A stretch of DNA of 64,000 nucleotides from Swingsia samuiensis (GTDB taxonomy: Bacteria; Pseudomonadota; Alphaproteobacteria; Acetobacterales; Acetobacteraceae): positions 963,001-1,027,000 of the forward strand of contig NZ_CP038141.1 of the NCBI RefSeq assembly GCF_006542355.1. Reading direction: 5' to 3'. A program made the position numbers and the translations under genes. Each line of letters starts with the position of its first letter. Positions within the stretch are counted from its first letter, which is position 1. This document shows, piece after piece, positions 56,010 through 64,000 of the stretch. The notes under the pieces are model-generated. The model searched no databases and was not told where the DNA came from. It saw only the letters and a program-made list of their open reading frames with translations.

Positions 56010-56996
56010 ATTAGCACATTATTTTCCCTTTCCTTTAGTCGCAGAGTTGCTCCTTTAGTAGGGGGCATTGGGCTTGCATGGGCTGCTTTTTCCTCTGCAA
56101 ATGCTGCAACGCAACATGTGCCAACTGTGTGGTACACAGGATCGCTTTATGCTCCGTCGCCTGCTTATCCACAAGGTTCATTATCTCTAGAGCCATATGT
56201 TCAGGTGACTGACCCATGGCAGCGCTTTGATTCTAAAGGGAGAATAAGCCCTGCGCCAGGTCAGAAAACGTTAGTTCAATATTCTGTTGTTAAGTATGGG
56301 ATAACAGATAGATTAGCACTTAATTCTCTGCCAACGTTGACTAAAAGCTGGGGACATGGACAACAGGCAACGGGAGATCAATTTAATGATTTACCGTTGG
56401 AGTTGCAGTATAATTTAATAAAAGCCAACCCAACACATTATAAACCGTCGTTTACAGTTTACTTAGGCTTTATCGCTCCAACAGGTGCGTATAGAGGTTT
56501 AGCTAAACCACAAAGTGGTGTCGGAACAGGCGCATGGTTTATGCGGTTTGGTTTACAGAGCCAGTCTCTTTATAATGTATTCGGCCATGGTGCTCGTTTG
56601 CGTGTTTGGGTTCAGGAACGTCAACCTGTTTCGTCCCCACATCTGCATGATATTACGAGCTATGGTACGACGACGGGCTTTGAAGGAACAGCTCATCCAG
56701 GTGCTTTCGGAAATGAAGGATTCTCTTTGGAGTTTGGATTCACAAAACGTTTAGTTGCAGCTTTAGATCTATATGGAACTTGGTCTGGATCGAACCGCGT
56801 TGATGGGGTCTATGCTAAAACCAATAGTCGAATTTCGACGCATTCAGGTTGGTCGACATCCTATAACATTGGTCCAGCCTTAGAATATAGCTGGACTCCT
56901 AATATGGGCATATTGTCAGGTATTATTATTCCTTTTAGTGGACATAATACTTCAAGGAGTTTGATGCCGCAGGTTGCTTTGAACTTGTTTTTCTAA
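56010..56996 (+). CDS. outer-membrane beta-barrel protein, start unresolved
   Basis: The frame encodes a signal peptide (RVAPLVGGIGLAWAAF, SSANA) that lies upstream of the first standard start codon, GTG 56118, then beta-strand-rich sequence such as LEPYVQVTDPWQRF and ends in ALNLFF, a C-terminal outer-membrane signature with terminal Phe. It resembles phenol-degradation (MetA-pathway) meta-transporter-like barrels only loosely. No ATG, GTG or TTG exists between the stop at 55971-55973 and 56118. Either ATT at 56010 starts it, or one extra T at 56003 separates ATGGTG (55997-56002) from the frame (AAG ACG ATT...), in which case the gene is frameshifted at its very start. Confidence 0.7.
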   Translation: MSTLFSLSFSRRVAPLVGGIGLAWAAFSSANAATQHVPTVWYTGSLYAPSPAYPQGSLSLEPYVQVTDPWQRFDSKGRISPAPGQKTLVQYSVVKYGITDRLALNSLPTLTKSWGHGQQATGDQFNDLPLELQYNLIKANPTHYKPSFTVYLGFIAPTGAYRGLAKPQSGVGTGAWFMRFGLQSQSLYNVFGHGARLRVWVQERQPVSSPHLHDITSYGTTTGFEGTAHPGAFGNEGFSLEFGFTKRLVAALDLYGTWSGSNRVDGVYAKTNSRISTHSGWSTSYNIGPALEYSWTPNMGILSGIIIPFSGHNTSRSLMPQVALNLFF

Positions 56997-57024
56997 AAGA
57001 GTTTTACCTTAAGAGGATATAACG

Positions 57025-57240
57025 ATGGCTCATAACTACGCCAAGCCTCTGACAGAACAGGTTCGGATAGAAAGAGTATTAAGTCGTATCCCTCAAGACT
57101 GGGGAATTCGTGTTGAGCGAGTTCCTTCCCAAGGATGGAAAGCTTATCTTCACCCTCCTGAGTATGATGAGCAGGAGGGGATGTTTTTTGAGACTTTAGC
57201 CGAAGCTCTTGAAGATATCTGGCGGAAAATGCGTCGTTAA
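57025..57240 (+). CDS. small hypothetical protein (71 aa)
   Basis: A soluble protein starting MAHNYAKPLTEQVRIERVLS, with acidic middle (YDEQEGMFFETLAEALEDI) and basic end (WRKMRR). GAGG lies before the ATG. It follows the outer-membrane protein by 28 bp and converges on yggT. I do not recognise it; the compact shape suggests a real, conserved small protein. Confidence 0.6.
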   Translation: MAHNYAKPLTEQVRIERVLSRIPQDWGIRVERVPSQGWKAYLHPPEYDEQEGMFFETLAEALEDIWRKMRR

Positions 57241-57253
57241 AGATGCTTGGACT

Positions 57254-57565
57254 TTACCCTAATAGAGCTAGAAAAAAATGCTCTAAAATGGGAATGATTA
57301 CAAACTGAATCAGAAGCACTAAAACCATAGGCGAAAAATCCATCCCTCCCATATTGGGAAGGATGTTGCGAATGGGTGTGAGAACGGGCTCTATGATGGA
57401 GGCTAATGCATTATAGAGAGCATAAAAAAATCGATTGTTCGGGTTTAAAACACGGAAACCAAGGAGCATTGAAAGAATGCAATATCCGAACAAAATCCAA
57501 ATAAAAACTTGAATAAGCATCATCAGAATTTTGAAAATCTCGACAAGTGTGCCCGGATTAGTCAT
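57254..57565 (-). CDS. YggT family membrane protein
   Basis: A 103-residue membrane protein with two YggT-type hydrophobic regions: IQVFIWILFGYCILSMLLG and the conserved ALASIIEPVLTPIRNILPNMGG. Such proteins are linked to cell-division or osmotic functions in various bacteria, with unclear mechanism. It converges on the 71-residue gene and follows the arnT-like gene's end region. Length is typical of the single-domain form. Confidence 0.88.
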   Translation of the reverse strand: MTNPGTLVEIFKILMMLIQVFIWILFGYCILSMLLGFRVLNPNNRFFYALYNALASIIEPVLTPIRNILPNMGGMDFSPMVLVLLIQFVIIPILEHFFLALLG

Positions 57566-57624
57566 TCTAAAAAGCCTATTGAAAGTTTGGTATTATTAAC
57601 GTTGCCTTATACTCGTTCAGAAAG

Positions 57625-59277
57625 CTATTTGAAATAGAAGAATGTAAGATCGAGATGGTGGCCGTTTGAATAATTTACCCCTTTAATCGATCCATAAGTG
57701 GTTTTGGTTAAATTAGATTTTTCCATATATGCGTTGAATTTTGATATGTCTTTTTTGTCAATTAAAAGCAAACTGCATTTTGGGTTTTGTTGAATATAAT
57801 GGGCAGAATCTTCGATATTGAGAAGTTTGGTCTTTTCGCCAGCGAGGAAAACAAGGCTTGGTTCAGAGTATGATGGAGAGACGAGTATGCTTTCTGGGCA
57901 TGGCTTGATGGTTTCAAATGCTTGGGCCACTCTTGGCGATAAATTGACGGCTTCAAGATGAGGAATAACCCCTAAAAACAAGCCTGCTTGCGCAATGATA
58001 GCTGTTCCAATAGCACAGAACGCTGCTTGTAAATGCTTCTTCCGATAAATGAGAAGAATAGCCCCAATCATAAGAGGCGTTGCCCCGATGACCGCGAGGC
58101 CCTCTGTTAGCGAAAAACTATGCTCAAATGTGTAAAGAAGTATAGAGCCGGCAAAACAGAAGGATAAACCAAGACTAATCCAGATCAGACCATACAGAGA
58201 GAATAAAAACTTTGCCCAACGTGGGAGGGGCATTTGCTTCCATACTGTAAGGGATGCCGCGGTTAATATGGCAATAGCAGGATAAGTGGGGAGTACATAA
58301 TGAGGGAGTTTTGTGGCGATGGCTTCAAAAACGAGCCAATGAGGAATAATCCAGCTGATAAGAAATTTAACACTCGTGAGATTACGATTCTTCCAGATTT
58401 TAGGAAGAGCTAAGGCGGTAAAAAAAGACCCCGGCCAAAAGGCCAAAGCAAATACGGCTAAATGAAACCCCGGAGGCAGGCCATGTGCCTCTTGTCCATG
58501 GGCCACTTTTCCTAAAAAGTTTCGACCAATAGATTTGGAGAAGAAATCACCGTGGCTTACAATTTCGATTGCGATACACCATGGCAAAACGATTGCAAAC
58601 ATAACGAGCCAGCCCCATTGAGGGCGAAACCCTTTGAGCCAGCGATAATTTTTTTCAAGAAAAGATAAGCATATAGGTGTTGCGAGCCCTGGGATTAAAA
58701 CGACCGGGCCTTTTAGCATGAGGCCTAATCCCATCGTCACCCAGTAACCGATAGCGATAGGTAATGGGGTAGGAGTATTTCTTTTTTCTGATTTAAAGGT
58801 GAGGAAAATTAAGATTTCTGTCGATAAAATATCAAGAAGCAAAACAGTATCGATAGTTGCCATGTGACTTTCGGCAACAAATAACGTTGATGTCATTAAC
58901 AGACCTGCTGCGAGCAGTCCTGTTATGCCATCGAAAAGCAGACATCCCAGCCAAGCTGTTAGAGGAATGATAAGCGCTGCTGCAATAAGGCTTGGAATAC
59001 GATAAGGCCATGTTTGTCGCAGGACTTGAGGTCCCAAAATATGCTGAGAAATTTTTGTAGAAGCGACCTCTAGCCAGTAGATTCCTGCTGGTTGGAGATA
59101 TCGAGGCTTATCCTGAAAACGAACGTCAATGTAATTACCTGACGTTATCATTTGCTCTGAGGCTTCCATATATCGTGGTTCATCACGATCAAGGGGAGGC
59201 AAAGTTGTGCGCCCAGCAAGAGCTAATAGGAAAGCAACAATTCCAAGAAGAGCATAGTGCCGGAATGTTAGTTTCAT
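57625..59277 (-). CDS. ArnT/PMT-like membrane glycosyltransferase
   Basis: A 550-residue GT-C type protein: N-terminal DRDEPRYMEASEQMI (with the catalytic-type Asp and Glu), a dozen hydrophobic helices, and a C-terminal periplasmic part. This family transfers sugars from undecaprenyl-phosphate to lipid A or other acceptors. DEPRYMEASEQM strongly resembles ArnT. It follows the GT2 gene by 53 bp, an order typical of lipid-linked sugar modification. Which sugar and acceptor is not clear. Confidence 0.85.
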   Translation of the reverse strand: MKLTFRHYALLGIVAFLLALAGRTTLPPLDRDEPRYMEASEQMITSGNYIDVRFQDKPRYLQPAGIYWLEVASTKISQHILGPQVLRQTWPYRIPSLIAAALIIPLTAWLGCLLFDGITGLLAAGLLMTSTLFVAESHMATIDTVLLLDILSTEILIFLTFKSEKRNTPTPLPIAIGYWVTMGLGLMLKGPVVLIPGLATPICLSFLEKNYRWLKGFRPQWGWLVMFAIVLPWCIAIEIVSHGDFFSKSIGRNFLGKVAHGQEAHGLPPGFHLAVFALAFWPGSFFTALALPKIWKNRNLTSVKFLISWIIPHWLVFEAIATKLPHYVLPTYPAIAILTAASLTVWKQMPLPRWAKFLFSLYGLIWISLGLSFCFAGSILLYTFEHSFSLTEGLAVIGATPLMIGAILLIYRKKHLQAAFCAIGTAIIAQAGLFLGVIPHLEAVNLSPRVAQAFETIKPCPESILVSPSYSEPSLVFLAGEKTKLLNIEDSAHYIQQNPKCSLLLIDKKDISKFNAYMEKSNLTKTTYGSIKGVNYSNGHHLDLTFFYFK

Positions 59278-59330
59278 TAAGAAGCTCCGCCCCGAGTGAA
59301 GAAGAACATCGGAGAATTTAAGGTTTTTCT

Positions 59331-60080
59331 TTAGTGTTTTTTTATTGTCTTAGGGAGTTTGGTACGGTTTTGAAGCCACATTACTCCCAGAAGATCACGG
59401 ATACCGACCAAAGCACGGTTAAAGTTTGTATATTTGGAGGAGCCATGTAAGCGCGCACGATGCTTGACTTCATGACAAATTAAAGTTGCACCATAGTGCC
59501 CTAATAAGGCCGGTAAAAAACGATGTACGCCTTCAAATTGAGGGATCTGTAGAAAAAGCTCTCGTGGAAAAAGCTTTAAAGGCGCACCTGTATCTGGGCA
59601 GCCGTCCTGAAGAAGTTTTTGACGAAGACCGTTGGCAAAACGTGTGGCGAAACGTCTTGATAAACGGTCACTTCGCTTTTTACGAACCCCGACAACCAAG
59701 GGGTGTGTAAAGTTGGACTGGCTTGCAAGCTTAAACATAGTAACGATTGCCGAAGGGTCATCTTGCCCGTCTCCGTCAATCGTTGCAATCCAATCACCAG
59801 AAGCAGCCGTAATACCTGTTCGAAGTGAGGCCGATTTACCTAATCGGGAAGGGTGACTGATAATCTTTAGGTTGGGAATAAAGTTTTCGCGAACGTAAAG
59901 CAGTTTGTTGATAGTGTCGTCTGTGCTGCCGTCATTAACGGCTATAATCTCTGTATGATCTGGTAAAGAAGGAAGAACGTTTTGGATTTCTCGAAAAACT
60001 GGGATGATATTATCTGCCTCATTTAAAACGGCCGTAACAATAGACAGTGTCTTGGGCGTGTTTAATTCAGAGGCAGACAT
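59331..60080 (-). CDS. family 2 glycosyltransferase, dolichol-phosphate-mannosyltransferase-like
   Basis: A GT2 protein of about 249 residues: LSIVTAVLNEADNIIPVFREI, IAVNDGSTDDTINKL, and TIDGDGQDDPSAI with the metal-binding DxD. These are the features of enzymes that load undecaprenyl-phosphate with a sugar (ArnC/DPM1 type). It has a basic C-terminus without two clear membrane helices. ATG 60080 is used; TTG 60092 overlaps the atpF stop. It likely supplies the following ArnT-like gene and sits at the end of the F0 operon. Confidence 0.87.
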   Translation of the reverse strand: MSASELNTPKTLSIVTAVLNEADNIIPVFREIQNVLPSLPDHTEIIAVNDGSTDDTINKLLYVRENFIPNLKIISHPSRLGKSASLRTGITAASGDWIATIDGDGQDDPSAIVTMFKLASQSNFTHPLVVGVRKKRSDRLSRRFATRFANGLRQKLLQDGCPDTGAPLKLFPRELFLQIPQFEGVHRFLPALLGHYGATLICHEVKHRARLHGSSKYTNFNRALVGIRDLLGVMWLQNRTKLPKTIKKH

Positions 60081-60088
60081 GATAGCAC

Positions 60089-60589
60089 TCAAGCGGCTGA
60101 ACGACGCAAAGCTTCTGGTAGAGCTTGAAGACTTTTATCAACAAGTTGAGTTGAGACTTCAGATTGTTGAGAAAGATGCTCTGTAATAACTTCTTTTGAT
60201 GCAGATAGAGCAATTTTCATAGCGTAATCTTTTACATCCCGAATAGCTGCGCGTTCTGCAGCTTGGATTCGATCACGAGCCATTTTCTCGAAACGAGCAG
60301 CAGTTTCTTCTGCGTCGCGACGTGCTTTTTCTGCAAGAGCTGCGGCTTCTTGCTCAGAGCGGGTTAAAAGCTCTTTAGCTTCGGCAAGCGTTTTTTCACG
60401 TTCACGCGTTGCATCTTCAAGCATTTGTTCTGCTTCACGACGTAACTTAGCAGCTTCATCCAGATCCTTACGTATACCTTCAGCGCGTGCGTCTAAATGA
60501 TAGGAAAGTGCTGCCCACAGTTTACGGCCAAAAAGGAGAAAAAAAACGACAAATGCTGTCGCCGTCCAGAACCGAGGATCATGAAACAT
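60089..60589 (-). CDS. atpF: ATP synthase F0 subunit b
   Basis: A 166-residue peripheral-stalk subunit: N-terminal membrane anchor (WTATAFVVFFLLFGRKLW) and a long charged coiled coil (EQMLEDATREREKTLAEAKE). It links the membrane a subunit to the F1 head. It is the last of atpI-B-E-F'-F; the F1 genes are elsewhere, as in other alphaproteobacteria. A sugar-transferase gene begins right after its stop. Confidence 0.93.
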   Translation of the reverse strand: MFHDPRFWTATAFVVFFLLFGRKLWAALSYHLDARAEGIRKDLDEAAKLRREAEQMLEDATREREKTLAEAKELLTRSEQEAAALAEKARRDAEETAARFEKMARDRIQAAERAAIRDVKDYAMKIALSASKEVITEHLSQQSEVSTQLVDKSLQALPEALRRSAA

Positions 60590-60600
60590 TTTTATCCCCT

Positions 60601-61161
60601 TTAAATGCTATTGCGTTTGACAGCATCAGAAATAGCTGTGTCATCTTTATGACCGATAAGACGTTCAACAAGATTTTTAGCTGTCTCGGACGCAATTTCA
60701 GGCAGCTCTGCGAGAGCTTTTTCGCGAGATTGATTGATGGTTAACTCAGCATTCTTGATTTCAGCTTCAAGGCGCTTATTCGCTTCCGCCGTATAGGCTT
60801 CAGCACTTTGACGAGCTTCATTTTGAATGCGCTCTATATTTGCTTTCGCTTGAGCGGAAGCTTCATATTGAGTTTTAAAGAGCTCAGCACTTGCACGATC
60901 TGCTTCGTCTTTTGCATGACGCGCAATATTAAGATCATTCTCAATGCGTGAGCGCCGGTTGGCGATTACATTTTCGATTTTTGGAAGAGCCGAACGGCTG
61001 AGGATAATGTAAAAACCGGCAAAAATGACGCCCCCCCAAACGACTTGGCCGATAACAAGAGGGTCATGAAAGTTCAATTGAGGCATGCCCGCAGCCACAG
61101 CTTGGCCCGGCACGGCCGCCAAAGGAACGGCGAACTGGAAAAAACGTGGCATGCGGCGCAT
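60601..61161 (-). CDS. atpG: ATP synthase F0 subunit b'
   Basis: A 186-residue b' subunit: an N-terminal signal-like stretch (FFQFAVPLAAVPGQAVAAGM), a membrane helix in VWGGVIFAGFYIILS and a coiled coil (RIENDLNIARHAKDEADRAS). Alphaproteobacteria use a b/b' heterodimer stalk. It lies 8 bp downstream of atpE and 11 bp upstream of atpF. The symbol atpG is used in these bacteria for b', not for the gamma subunit. Confidence 0.92.
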   Translation of the reverse strand: MRRMPRFFQFAVPLAAVPGQAVAAGMPQLNFHDPLVIGQVVWGGVIFAGFYIILSRSALPKIENVIANRRSRIENDLNIARHAKDEADRASAELFKTQYEASAQAKANIERIQNEARQSAEAYTAEANKRLEAEIKNAELTINQSREKALAELPEIASETAKNLVERLIGHKDDTAISDAVKRNSI

Positions 61162-61169
61162 GAATGACC

Positions 61170-61394
61170 TCAGGAGAACAAAATTAGGAAAGCGATAAGA
61201 AGGGCAAAAAGAGCAATCGCTTCAGTAAGAGCAAAGCCAAGCATACCAAGGCCAAACACGTGTGGGCGAGCAGCTGGATTACGAGCGATTGACCCTACAA
61301 GAGTAGAGAAAATGTTACCCAGACCGATACCTACGCCAGCGAGTGCGATAACAGCAATGCCAGCGCCAATTTCACGAGCAGCTTGAACGTCCAT
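61170..61394 (-). CDS. atpE: ATP synthase F0 subunit c
   Basis: A 74-residue proteolipid of two helices with the Gly-rich loop-ring motif [11 protein letters not shown] and the proton-carrying Glu58 in [15 protein letters not shown]. The polar loop [13 protein letters not shown] contacts the gamma/epsilon stalk. The gene lies between atpB (55 bp upstream) and atpG. Length is typical of alphaproteobacterial c subunits. Confidence 0.95.
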   Translation of the reverse strand: MDVQAAREIGAGIAVIALAGVGIGLGNIFSTLVGSIARNPAARPHVFGLGMLGFALTEAIALFALLIAFLILFS

Positions 61395-61449
61395 TAATCA
61401 GGTTCCTTAGAAGAGGTCGAAACAGTTAAAGAGTTAGACTTGACGTCGC

Positions 61450-62199
61450 TCAGTGAGCGATCGCCTCGCGGAGATAGATGCAGGTGAGGATAGCAAAAAC
61501 GTATGCTTGAAGAGCACCCACCAGCAGCTCAAGAGCCGTCAACGCAACATTGATCGCAATTGGAGCAACAGCCAGAACATGGCCGATAAATCCAAAACTT
61601 GCGAGCATAATTGTGAAGCCGGCAAACACCTCTAACAGCACGTGACCGGCGACCATATTGGCAAATAAGCGGATCGACAAGCTGACAGGGCGAGAAAGGA
61701 AAGAAAGAATCTCGATAGGAACAAGCAGAGGAGCCAACCAGACTGGTGCACCTGCTGGCATGAAATGCTTAAAAAAGCCGAGACCTTGGAAGCGAAGAGA
61801 CGCAAGTATCGAGATTACGAATACCGTAAGAGCCAAAGCAAGAGTAACAGCGATATGGCTGGTAAAAGTAAACGAAAATGGCAATAAGCCGAGATAGTTA
61901 CCTGCGAGAATAAAAAAGAAAAGGGCAAATATGAACGGGAAGAAAGTGGCCCCTTTTTCGCCCATGGTGTCAATTGCAAGCTTGTGCACTGAATCATAAC
62001 AGATTTCAGCCGCGGCTTGTAAACGACCTGGAACAACTGCACCTGGACGCATCCCAATGAACAGGAATGCGAGAACAAGGGTTACAGCAATTAACATAAA
62101 AAGAGGGGATTGAGAGAAGCGTAGGGCTTCCCCTAACGATCCTAGAACAGGGTGGAGCTCGAATTGCCCGAGCGCATCAATCGTTGATCCGGCTGCCAC
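61450..62199 (-). CDS. atpB: ATP synthase F0 subunit a
   Basis: A 249-residue membrane protein with five to six helices. The essential Arg is in SLSIRLFANMVAGHVLLE, and the C-terminal LELLVGALQAYVFAILTCIYL is typical. It forms the two proton half-channels against the c ring. The ATG is at 62199, overlapping atpI by 23 nt, so the two are coupled. The operon promoter candidate lies before atpI. Confidence 0.96.
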   Translation of the reverse strand: MAAGSTIDALGQFELHPVLGSLGEALRFSQSPLFMLIAVTLVLAFLFIGMRPGAVVPGRLQAAAEICYDSVHKLAIDTMGEKGATFFPFIFALFFFILAGNYLGLLPFSFTFTSHIAVTLALALTVFVISILASLRFQGLGFFKHFMPAGAPVWLAPLLVPIEILSFLSRPVSLSIRLFANMVAGHVLLEVFAGFTIMLASFGFIGHVLAVAPIAINVALTALELLVGALQAYVFAILTCIYLREAIAH

Positions 62200-62542
62200 G
62201 CTGGCTTCTCCCGTCTTCTTTTGGCGCAGACATCATGCCTGGCCCATTCACAACTCGCCAGACATTTAACATGCCGGCACTACAACCCAGTAGGGCAAAG
62301 ATAATCAGAAATAAAGCTCGATAACCTAGCCAACGGTCTAAGAAGTATCCAATAAGAACACCGACCGCCAAACCGGCAATAAGCTCAGTCCCGACACGGA
62401 GTGCAATTCCAAACGAAGATGTTGTCGTTCCATCATCGGATGATTCCGCGGAGGACTTTTTCAAGCGAGGATTTAATTTATGATCGGCAGCCTGAAGGCG
62501 CTTGTCAAAATTATGTCCATCACCAGAACTGTTTTGTTCCAC
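62177..62542 (-). CDS. atpI: ATP synthase assembly protein AtpI
   Basis: A small protein of about 121 residues: polar N-terminus (SSGDGHNFDKRLQAADHKLN), then two helices with ELIAGLAVGVLIGYFLDRW and ALFLIIFALLGCSAGMLNVW. AtpI helps assemble the c ring. GTG 62542 is used because the in-frame TTG at 62587 has poor upstream spacing. It begins the F0 operon and overlaps atpB by 23 nt. Confidence 0.87.
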   Translation of the reverse strand: MEQNSSGDGHNFDKRLQAADHKLNPRLKKSSAESSDDGTTTSSFGIALRVGTELIAGLAVGVLIGYFLDRWLGYRALFLIIFALLGCSAGMLNVWRVVNGPGMMSAPKEDGRSQRGSRIND

Positions 62543-62621
62543 GCGATTGCAATCCTTAACCCTGCGCAATCCTTCTCCAAAGAGCAAACTATGGATAAGA
62601 ATTAATTTACAACGCAGGCGC

Positions 62622-62650
62622 TAGCTAGCGGGACGCATGCTTACTGTCAA
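62622..62650 (-). promoter_or_regulatory. candidate promoter of the F0 ATP synthase operon
   Basis: On the minus strand TTGACA (62645-62650) is followed after 17 nt by TAGCTA (62622-62627). The -35 is perfect, the -10 poor. A 12-bp palindrome CGCTAGCTAGCG (62619-62630) overlaps the -10. Confidence 0.4.
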
Positions 62651-62692
62651 TCTTTCTCTCGCTTTAATATAAAAATCGACCATGAAAAATTG

Positions 62693-64000
62693 TCAGCTTA
62701 CCAGTTTCAGACGGCTATTTCGGTGAGGAGGCTTTGGAGCACCGTCAAAAGGCAGCATAGGAGATTGGTCGGTTAAATATTTTTCTTGCTGAGGTGCATC
62801 CGGCATGTGCACGCCAAGATAAGCTTCAGATAAAGTTCGGAAAGCATAATCGACAATAGAAGAAGCATATGCAGATTTAGGATCTCCTTCCACCGTGCCA
62901 GCTGGACCAAACCGGGTGTAAGCGAATCGTTCAACAAAAGCTTCTAGTGGTGCGCCGAATTGCAGACCAATACTGACAGCATGACCGAGGCAGTCCATTA
63001 AACCTTTTGCCATAGGGCTTTCTTTGGGAGGGGTAATGCTAATTTCTCCCAAGGTTCCATCTTCGAACTCACTCGTACGCATAAATAAACTATGGCCGCC
63101 AACGGATGTTTTTTGCGTAAATCCACTCTGTCGGAGCGGGAGAGGGCGCCTAATGCCACGTGCAAGTTTGGCTTTTTGATCGACCAAGTCTGGCTCAGGT
63201 AATTCTGGCATAAAGTCCACATAACCAGAGAGGGCTTGCTGCATGTCATGATGGGCATGTGGGTTGGTGGGGGGGAGTGGGTTTTCCCCCGAAATAGCCA
63301 TAGCTAAAGCAGTTTCAACCGTAAGCCCTTTATGGGATAAGCGCGCAAGAGTCGACGCTCGGAGATGCCCGTTTTCCTGTAGTGGAGAGAAAATGGGGGC
63401 TAACCCGCACGCTTCTACCCCTAAGATTGCGTCGATCGGGCCTGAAGAGGAAAATCCAGTTTCAATGATGGCGAGGTTCTTGTCAGGGAAAGCTTGGTTC
63501 GTGGCTTGTGTTATCTTTTCCAAGTCAGGAATATCTGAAGTGGGAATTTTAACAGCAGGTAGCCGCGTCCCTGCGCGAGCAATACTTGTCGCAACAGCAG
63601 AAACAGCGCGAGCGACCTGACGGCCTGCGTTACTATCGTAGTCCAATCCCATATTGGCAAGGCATGCATCGAGGTCTGAGAGCAGGATTAGCCCTGCTGT
63701 TTCACAGGCAGGGACAGTTGGGACATCAAATAAAGGAAGCTCTCCACTACGTTCTGCACGAGTTGCAGAATGTAAACGCCGCAGAGCGCTGCATGCAAGT
63801 TTGATGCACGCGATATAATGTTCGGAAGCAAAACATCCATCCTGAACAAAACTGGAGAGTTTAACCACAAACCCTGGAGTTTCATCAGGGCGGTTTTGCC
63901 AGAGAGCAATATTAGGAGCAATTTGTCTCATCAATAAGAGATAAGACAAGCTTCTCCCTAAATTGATAGGGGCTGCTTCACCTTCGCCTTCGCCTTCACT
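62693..64000 (-). CDS. TSCPD-domain protein, ribonucleotide-reductase-C-terminus-like, N-terminus beyond window
   Basis: The frame stays open to the window edge, so the N-terminus is missing; about 436 residues are visible. The C-terminal third carries a TSCPD domain (GGHSLFMRTSEFEDGTLGEI, AVSIGLQFGAPLEAFVERF, YTRFGPAGTVEGDP) as found at the end of B12-dependent ribonucleotide reductases. The part before it is unlike the catalytic barrel, and no active-site NxCxE is seen. So it is either a stand-alone TSCPD protein or the end of a longer reductase. Near the edge is an acidic Gly-Glu repeat. The Cys pair that closes many NrdJ tails is absent. Confidence 0.72.
   Translation of the reverse strand, partial: SEGEGEGEAAPINLGRSLSYLLLMRQIAPNIALWQNRPDETPGFVVKLSSFVQDGCFASEHYIACIKLACSALRRLHSATRAERSGELPLFDVPTVPACETAGLILLSDLDACLANMGLDYDSNAGRQVARAVSAVATSIARAGTRLPAVKIPTSDIPDLEKITQATNQAFPDKNLAIIETGFSSSGPIDAILGVEACGLAPIFSPLQENGHLRASTLARLSHKGLTVETALAMAISGENPLPPTNPHAHHDMQQALSGYVDFMPELPEPDLVDQKAKLARGIRRPLPLRQSGFTQKTSVGGHSLFMRTSEFEDGTLGEISITPPKESPMAKGLMDCLGHAVSIGLQFGAPLEAFVERFAYTRFGPAGTVEGDPKSAYASSIVDYAFRTLSEAYLGVHMPDAPQQEKYLTDQSPMLPFDGAPKPPHRNSRLKLVS

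Overview
The window looks like the replication-origin neighbourhood of an alphaproteobacterial chromosome, most likely a low-GC member of the acetic acid bacteria (Acetobacteraceae). The reasons are a bacterial pyruvate decarboxylase, a gluconate-dehydrogenase-like GMC oxidoreductase with its subunit-3 partner, a split F0 ATP synthase operon carrying both b and b' subunits, and the classic hemE / oriC / maf and rho-mnmE-mnmG-rsmG-parA-parB blocks. Genus was not determined. There is no prophage, insertion sequence or CRISPR array.

Layout. 1-5.6 kb: a truncated S9 peptidase, a DedA protein, an SDR oxidoreductase and a tightly overlapping hemE-HAD phosphatase-hemJ operon. 5.6-5.9 kb: non-coding DNA with DnaA-box-like sites and an unusual cluster of ten GTAC tetramers, proposed as oriC. 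5.9-10.2 kb: maf, tRNA-Ala, ybaK, a lytic transglycosylase, a zinc ABC transporter (znuACB) behind a probable Zur operator, and a 45-residue membrane protein. 10.2-14.7 kb: dTDP-L-rhamnose operon (rfbBACD plus a glycosyltransferase). 15-23 kb: tRNA-Lys, parB-parA, rsmG, mnmG, mnmE, ogt and rho. Two perfect parS sites lie here, with further perfect or degenerate copies at 27.0, 37.9 and 53.8 kb.

23-31 kb: the GMC dehydrogenase pair, a 2-oxoglutarate dehydrogenase E2 lacking a recognisable peripheral-subunit-binding domain, a YkuD lipoprotein, a frameshifted glycosyltransferase and a flippase. 31-45 kb: ahcY, corA, pdc, mutY, a DUF721/DciA-like gene, serB, miaA, ilvBHC and speD-speE, with a structured leader in front of speD. 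45-53 kb: a tandem glycine riboswitch controlling gcvT-gcvH-gcvP, a copper-chaperone-like protein, a TRIC channel and glnA. 53-64 kb: an aminotransferase, tldD, an outer-membrane protein with a damaged or unusual start, yggT, a lipid-linked sugar transfer pair, the F0 operon atpI-B-E-F'-F, and a TSCPD-domain protein that runs off the window.

Together the genes are mostly core housekeeping: origin replication and segregation, tRNA modification, heme, branched-chain amino acid, glycine and polyamine metabolism, and energy conversion. Surface-polysaccharide genes form small accessory patches. The most interesting unexplained signals are the GTAC array in the putative origin, the speD leader RNA, the E2 without its binding domain, and two genes with apparent single-base frameshifts.
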